The position numbers and the translations under genes are program-made. A stretch of 64,000 nucleotides of DNA from SIG589 sp045652465 (GTDB lineage Bacteria; Bacillota; Clostridia; Oscillospirales; Acutalibacteraceae), in the NCBI GenBank assembly GCA_045652465.1, contig JAZRUI010000010.1, positions 62,001 through 126,000 of the forward strand, given 5' to 3'. Numbering within the stretch: position 1 is the stretch's first letter; every line of letters starts with the position of its first letter. The notes under the pieces are model-generated. The model searched no databases, had not been told where the DNA came from, and saw nothing but the letters and a program-made list of their open reading frames with translations. Of this stretch, positions 61,386-64,000 are shown one piece after another.

Positions 61386-61396
61386 GTATAAAATAA

Positions 61397-61423
61397 CGCC
61401 AAACCGAAAATATCGGCTTGGCG
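61397..61423 (-). terminator. Intrinsic terminator of the amidase gene
   Basis: The 11-position stem CGCCAAACCGA / TCGGCTTGGCG has a G-U pair in minus-strand RNA and an ATTTT tail. It begins 5 bp after the gene stop. Confidence 0.82.
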
Positions 61424-61427
61424 ATTT

Positions 61428-62174
61428 TTAGGTTGTTTCGATGTAGTCCTTGCTCATATATCCCTCGAGGTTTCCATATTTAACGACATACCAATCAGGC
61501 ACCTCGGCATAGATGGTAACGACGGAATTATTAGGCACAACGGTTAAAACGGTTGAATAAATATCGGGGTCGGCGCGAAGGTTTACTCCCCCTCCCTGCG
61601 GCGTTCTTACCCTGCCTGTTCTAACGGTTTGAGGCAGGTTAAACGGGATGCCGAAGAATTCGGCGAGCGCCAAAACCGTGTAGCGCGCCAAGGGGTCGAT
61701 ATTGTTCTTTATCCAAGCGGCATCGGCATAGTTATCATGGAAGGCATATTCGATAAGAACTGCAGGAGCATTGGTTCTTGCAACCTCACCGAGAGAGGTT
61801 GTTGGAACAACCCTAACCGACTGCGGATTCGGATAAATTAAGCGGAGGTTATCGGCTATTATTTCGGCGGCGCGCCTTCCGCTGCTGCTTTGCGGATAAA
61901 AATAAACCTCAACGCCGCGATTTTGCCCCGCGTTTTGCGGCGCGGAAGCGTTGGAATGAAGGGCAAGATGCAGGTCGTAGTTGCCCGAATTTGACTGTGT
62001 TATCGAGCTGGCGGCGGTCATTTCGGGGGTGTTGCGCGTGTAGCCGATGCCGCTGGCGTTGAGATACGGAATCATCGCATCGGCTATTAAATTCATATAA
62101 TATTCTTCGCTGCCCGAACCATCGACATATTGGTTAAATTCCTGCGTTGAGGGACTTAAATAGATTGTTGGCAT
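61428..62174 (-). CDS. N-acetylmuramoyl-L-alanine amidase with SH3-type domain
   Basis: A 248-residue Amidase_3-like protein. The zinc-ligand motifs include LHLALHSNA and an acidic stretch near ALIEYAFHDNYADAAW. It is followed by a C-terminal bacterial SH3-type domain with VNLRADPDIYSTVLTVVP, expected to bind cell wall. I start at the ATG at 62174 (MPTIYLSPSTQ), which has GGGGAG 5 nt upstream. A longer in-frame start would include unrelated sequence running into the upstream gene. No signal peptide is present, so release may be by lysis or another route. Likely peptidoglycan remodelling or spore-related. Confidence 0.85.
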   Translation of the reverse strand: MPTIYLSPSTQEFNQYVDGSGSEEYYMNLIADAMIPYLNASGIGYTRNTPEMTAASSITQSNSGNYDLHLALHSNASAPQNAGQNRGVEVYFYPQSSSGRRAAEIIADNLRLIYPNPQSVRVVPTTSLGEVARTNAPAVLIEYAFHDNYADAAWIKNNIDPLARYTVLALAEFFGIPFNLPQTVRTGRVRTPQGGGVNLRADPDIYSTVLTVVPNNSVVTIYAEVPDWYVVKYGNLEGYMSKDYIETT

Positions 62175-62216
62175 ATAGACTCCCCTTTCATTAAAGAATA
62201 TGAAAAGAGGCATAAA

Positions 62217-62240
62217 AAAAGCACCCCGAGGGGTGCTTTT
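62217..62240 (-). terminator. Intrinsic terminator of the metallophosphoesterase gene
   Basis: An 11-bp perfect stem (AAAAGCACCCC / GGGGTGCTTTT) with a minimal loop and TTTTTTT on the minus strand. It starts 4 bp after the stop. Confidence 0.9.
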
Positions 62241-62244
62241 AAAA

Positions 62245-63147
62245 TTAGTCGTTATCGGGAACGAGGTTAAGCTGAAGAACATTGCCTTCGGGAGTAAGCT
62301 GCGGAGCGGAAAGGCGAAGGCCATACTGCCATCTTCCGGGGAGGATTTCATCTTCGGCGATGAAATCATGGGGCTTAAACTCAAAGTGAACATGGCCCGA
62401 AAGCATTGCTACAATCGGAACATTGGGGTCGTGTAAAAGCTGGTTCATTTCGCGGGTTGCATCGTTATTGAGGCAGCTCTTGCAGTGACCAACGAGCTCT
62501 TCCATTTCATCCGGAACACCCATCATAAGGAGAAGGTGCTTCTCGGGACGCTCATCATGCATAATATGGTCGCCGATTGCGGGAGAATACGGCGGAACAT
62601 GCATACAAAGAATCATCGGCTTGCCGATTTCGATAACCTTCTTGAACTGCTTAACGGTTTCGGGGAAAACGCGGTCAGCCTGGTTATCGATAGCAACGAG
62701 CAAAACATCGCCAAGGTCGGTAACCTGAACATAGGGGTTGCCATCCTTAATTACGGGGAACTTGGGAACATTATCAAGCCAGTTGTAGATGCTGTTGTAT
62801 GTACGGGGGTAGTTCCAATCGTGGTTTCCGAGGGCATAAACATAGTTCTTGCATTCCTTATTGAAGAATTCATCAATAAGGTCAAGGTTTGCTGCCGAGG
62901 GGAAATCGACAATATCGCCGCAGCCCATAACTGCATCGGGCTGGGTCTTTTTAACGAATTCGCGAATTTCTTCGAAACAGCGAGAAGCCATCGGGAACAT
63001 ATAGGAACGCTCTTTTTGAAGCTTTATGCTGTATTCATCGTTATCGCGCTCATCGCGGAGGGTTAGATGAACATCGGCGATGCCGACAATTTTCTTGGGC
63101 TCTTTGAGACCCTTAACTTTTAAGGTTTTTTCAACAACGTGTAACAT
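62245..63147 (-). CDS. Calcineurin-like metallophosphoesterase
   Basis: A ~300-residue metallophosphoesterase. The five metal motifs are DVH (in GIADVHLT), GD (GCGDIVD), GNHDW, a histidine in LCMHVPPYSP and GHVH (SGHVHFE). Substrate unknown; cytoplasmic, as no signal is seen. I use the ATG at 63147 (MLHVVEKTL) because GGGAG is 8 nt upstream. The GTG at 63156 is only 1 nt from that SD. It is flanked by hairpins on both sides, so it is probably transcribed alone. Confidence 0.85.
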   Translation of the reverse strand: MLHVVEKTLKVKGLKEPKKIVGIADVHLTLRDERDNDEYSIKLQKERSYMFPMASRCFEEIREFVKKTQPDAVMGCGDIVDFPSAANLDLIDEFFNKECKNYVYALGNHDWNYPRTYNSIYNWLDNVPKFPVIKDGNPYVQVTDLGDVLLVAIDNQADRVFPETVKQFKKVIEIGKPMILCMHVPPYSPAIGDHIMHDERPEKHLLLMMGVPDEMEELVGHCKSCLNNDATREMNQLLHDPNVPIVAMLSGHVHFEFKPHDFIAEDEILPGRWQYGLRLSAPQLTPEGNVLQLNLVPDND

Positions 63148-63197
63148 ATCGTACACTCCCTTTTTTGTGCTTTAAAGTTGGTTTATATATAATTTAA

Positions 63198-63226
63198 GGC
63201 GCACATATAAAAGCTATATGTGCGCC
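63198..63226 (-). terminator. 12-bp perfect hairpin after the surface-protein gene
   Basis: GGCGCACATATA / TATATGTGCGCC with a 5-nt loop lies 15 bp after the stop. The tail is AT-rich but has no clean T-run, so this could be a terminator or a transcript-stabilising hairpin. Confidence 0.65.
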
Positions 63227-63241
63227 GAAAATCCTAATCAA

Positions 63242-64000
63242 TTAAGACTTTTTCTTCTTAAGGGCAACGGTGGCGCCTGCAGCGAGAGCTGCAACTACCA
63301 TAACAACAATTGCGATGGGAAGAACTGAATTGTCGCCAGTGGATGCGGGGGGAGTTGCGGGCTTGGAAGAAACCGACTCCTCAATAGCATAAACTGCGAT
63401 AATGGCGGGCTTTGCAGCTTCAAAAGCAACCTTATTATCAGCTGTTTTGCCGCTTATAGCCTCTATGCCGTTTGCCGAAACAATGGCAACCTTATAGTCA
63501 AGACCCTTAAGGTTCTCGAGAACTTCGAGGTCAATCGCAATCTTGGTTCCTGCAGCGTTGATAACGGTGTTATAGCCTGCTTGGCTATCGAAGCCAACTT
63601 CGAAATAATAGGCATCCTTAATCTTGCCTTCTTTTGCAAGCTGTTCCTTAACGGCTGCGGCAGTTTCATCGGCGAGGGGTTTAACAACGGGGGTTACAAC
63701 CTCACTGAATGCGCCCTTATCAACCGAAACGGTTACACCAAACTCTTCGCTCTTCACAGGATCGGGAAGATAGGTCTTGATGGAATCGCCACAAGGAGTG
63801 CAAACATTTTCAAACCACTTATCCTCGCCTGCAACGGGAGTCCAAGCGTTTGCATAGCTATGGCCTGTTTCTTCTACGGGAACATCTTTATATTGGCCGC
63901 AAGCGCAATAAAAGCGATCATATCCTGCATCATCGCAATCGGGAGCAACGCTCTCGGCATCGTTCTTGGTTTTATAGTCGCAAGTGTGTTTTACAACTAC
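63242..64000 (-). CDS. C-terminal part of a cell-surface protein (partial, runs off right edge)
   Basis: The frame is open from the right edge of the window (64000) to 63242, about 252 residues. The visible N-terminal portion has spaced cysteine pairs (CDYKTKNDAE, DRFYCACGQY, CTPCGDS) and an ETGHSY turn, resembling cysteine-rich repeats on clostridial surface proteins. A beta-rich central domain follows. The last ~37 residues are a Pro/Thr linker, PPASTGDN, a membrane helix and KKKKS: a sorting-signal-like end, although ASTGD departs from LPXTG. The function is unknown. Confidence 0.7.
   Translation of the reverse strand, partial: VVVKHTCDYKTKNDAESVAPDCDDAGYDRFYCACGQYKDVPVEETGHSYANAWTPVAGEDKWFENVCTPCGDSIKTYLPDPVKSEEFGVTVSVDKGAFSEVVTPVVKPLADETAAAVKEQLAKEGKIKDAYYFEVGFDSQAGYNTVINAAGTKIAIDLEVLENLKGLDYKVAIVSANGIEAISGKTADNKVAFEAAKPAIIAVYAIEESVSSKPATPPASTGDNSVLPIAIVVMVVAALAAGATVALKKKKS

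Noticed and set aside
1..64000. CRISPR array, insertion sequence, prophage or defence island
   Set aside because: No direct-repeat arrays, transposase, integrase, phage structural genes or restriction/defence genes are present. The content is housekeeping.

Overview
The window is a 64 kb stretch of a bacterial chromosome, almost certainly from a member of the Clostridia (Firmicutes), probably an uncultured or poorly characterised Oscillospiraceae/Ruminococcaceae-type gut anaerobe. The evidence is the IspH-ribosomal protein S1 fusion downstream of an HI0933/cmk/plsC cluster, the spore-related genes (yabP, yabQ, a SpoVB-like flippase), a HemZ-type radical SAM enzyme, a two-gene transketolase, a J-domain protein beside a DUF5685 protein, and the Gram-positive cell-division set (divIVA, sepF, lspA). 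Every gene I can support lies on the minus strand, so the whole window looks like one leading-strand arm. I see no rRNA, tRNA, CRISPR array, insertion sequence or prophage. Gene density is very high and no gap between genes exceeds 300 bases.

Layout, in descending coordinate order because transcription runs right to left. At 64.0-61.4 kb are the C-terminal end of a surface protein, a metallophosphoesterase and an amidase. At 61.3-51.6 kb is a long operon with its own promoter: miaB, ylbF, mutS, mutL, miaA, a HlyD-like protein, yggS and sepF. At 51.5-43.8 kb are divIVA, ileS, lspA, rluD, a HAD phosphatase and split transketolase, followed by a separate GH20-like hexosaminidase (43.7-42.1 kb). 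At 41.9-31.5 kb is another long operon: recJ, relA/spoT, dtd, an MBL hydrolase, hemZ, a uridine kinase-like gene, a zinc-ribbon gene, mtnN and a SpoVB-like gene. At 31.3-29.1 kb are hup, rqcP, yabP, yabQ, divIC-like and an S1-domain gene. At 29.1-27.0 kb are an RNA methyltransferase and a lipid kinase. groES-groEL (26.8-24.9 kb) sit behind a perfect CIRCE operator.

An AT-rich pocket (24.8-23.9 kb) holds a strong promoter, a terminator-like hairpin, a tiny leader ORF, a small exported protein whose frame is broken at an A7 tract, and an unknown membrane-anchored protein. Next come pncB with a lipoprotein gene, an ABC transporter pair, and the F1Fo ATP synthase operon (19.4-13.0 kb). The remainder holds an unusual glycoside hydrolase, uvrB, uvrA, the DUF5685/J-domain pair, a membrane protein and the HI0933-cmk-plsC-ispH/rpsA cluster.

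The most striking object is in the ATP synthase operon. The gene order is I-a-c-b-[X]-gamma-beta-epsilon, where X (15473-17686) is one continuous 737-residue reading frame. It joins a b-like membrane anchor, a delta C-terminal domain and a complete alpha subunit. No separate delta or alpha gene is visible. Because alpha is present three times per F1 and delta normally once, the fusion raises a direct stoichiometry question. The same operon has an epsilon subunit lacking the C-terminal inhibitory helices and a c subunit keeping only part of the Na+-binding signature. Other notable points are a yabP ribosome-binding site buried in a 15-bp hairpin, a beta-sandwich domain inserted inside a glycosidase toroid, several strong-SD TTG starts, and Cys-rich tails on the J-domain and YlbF proteins.
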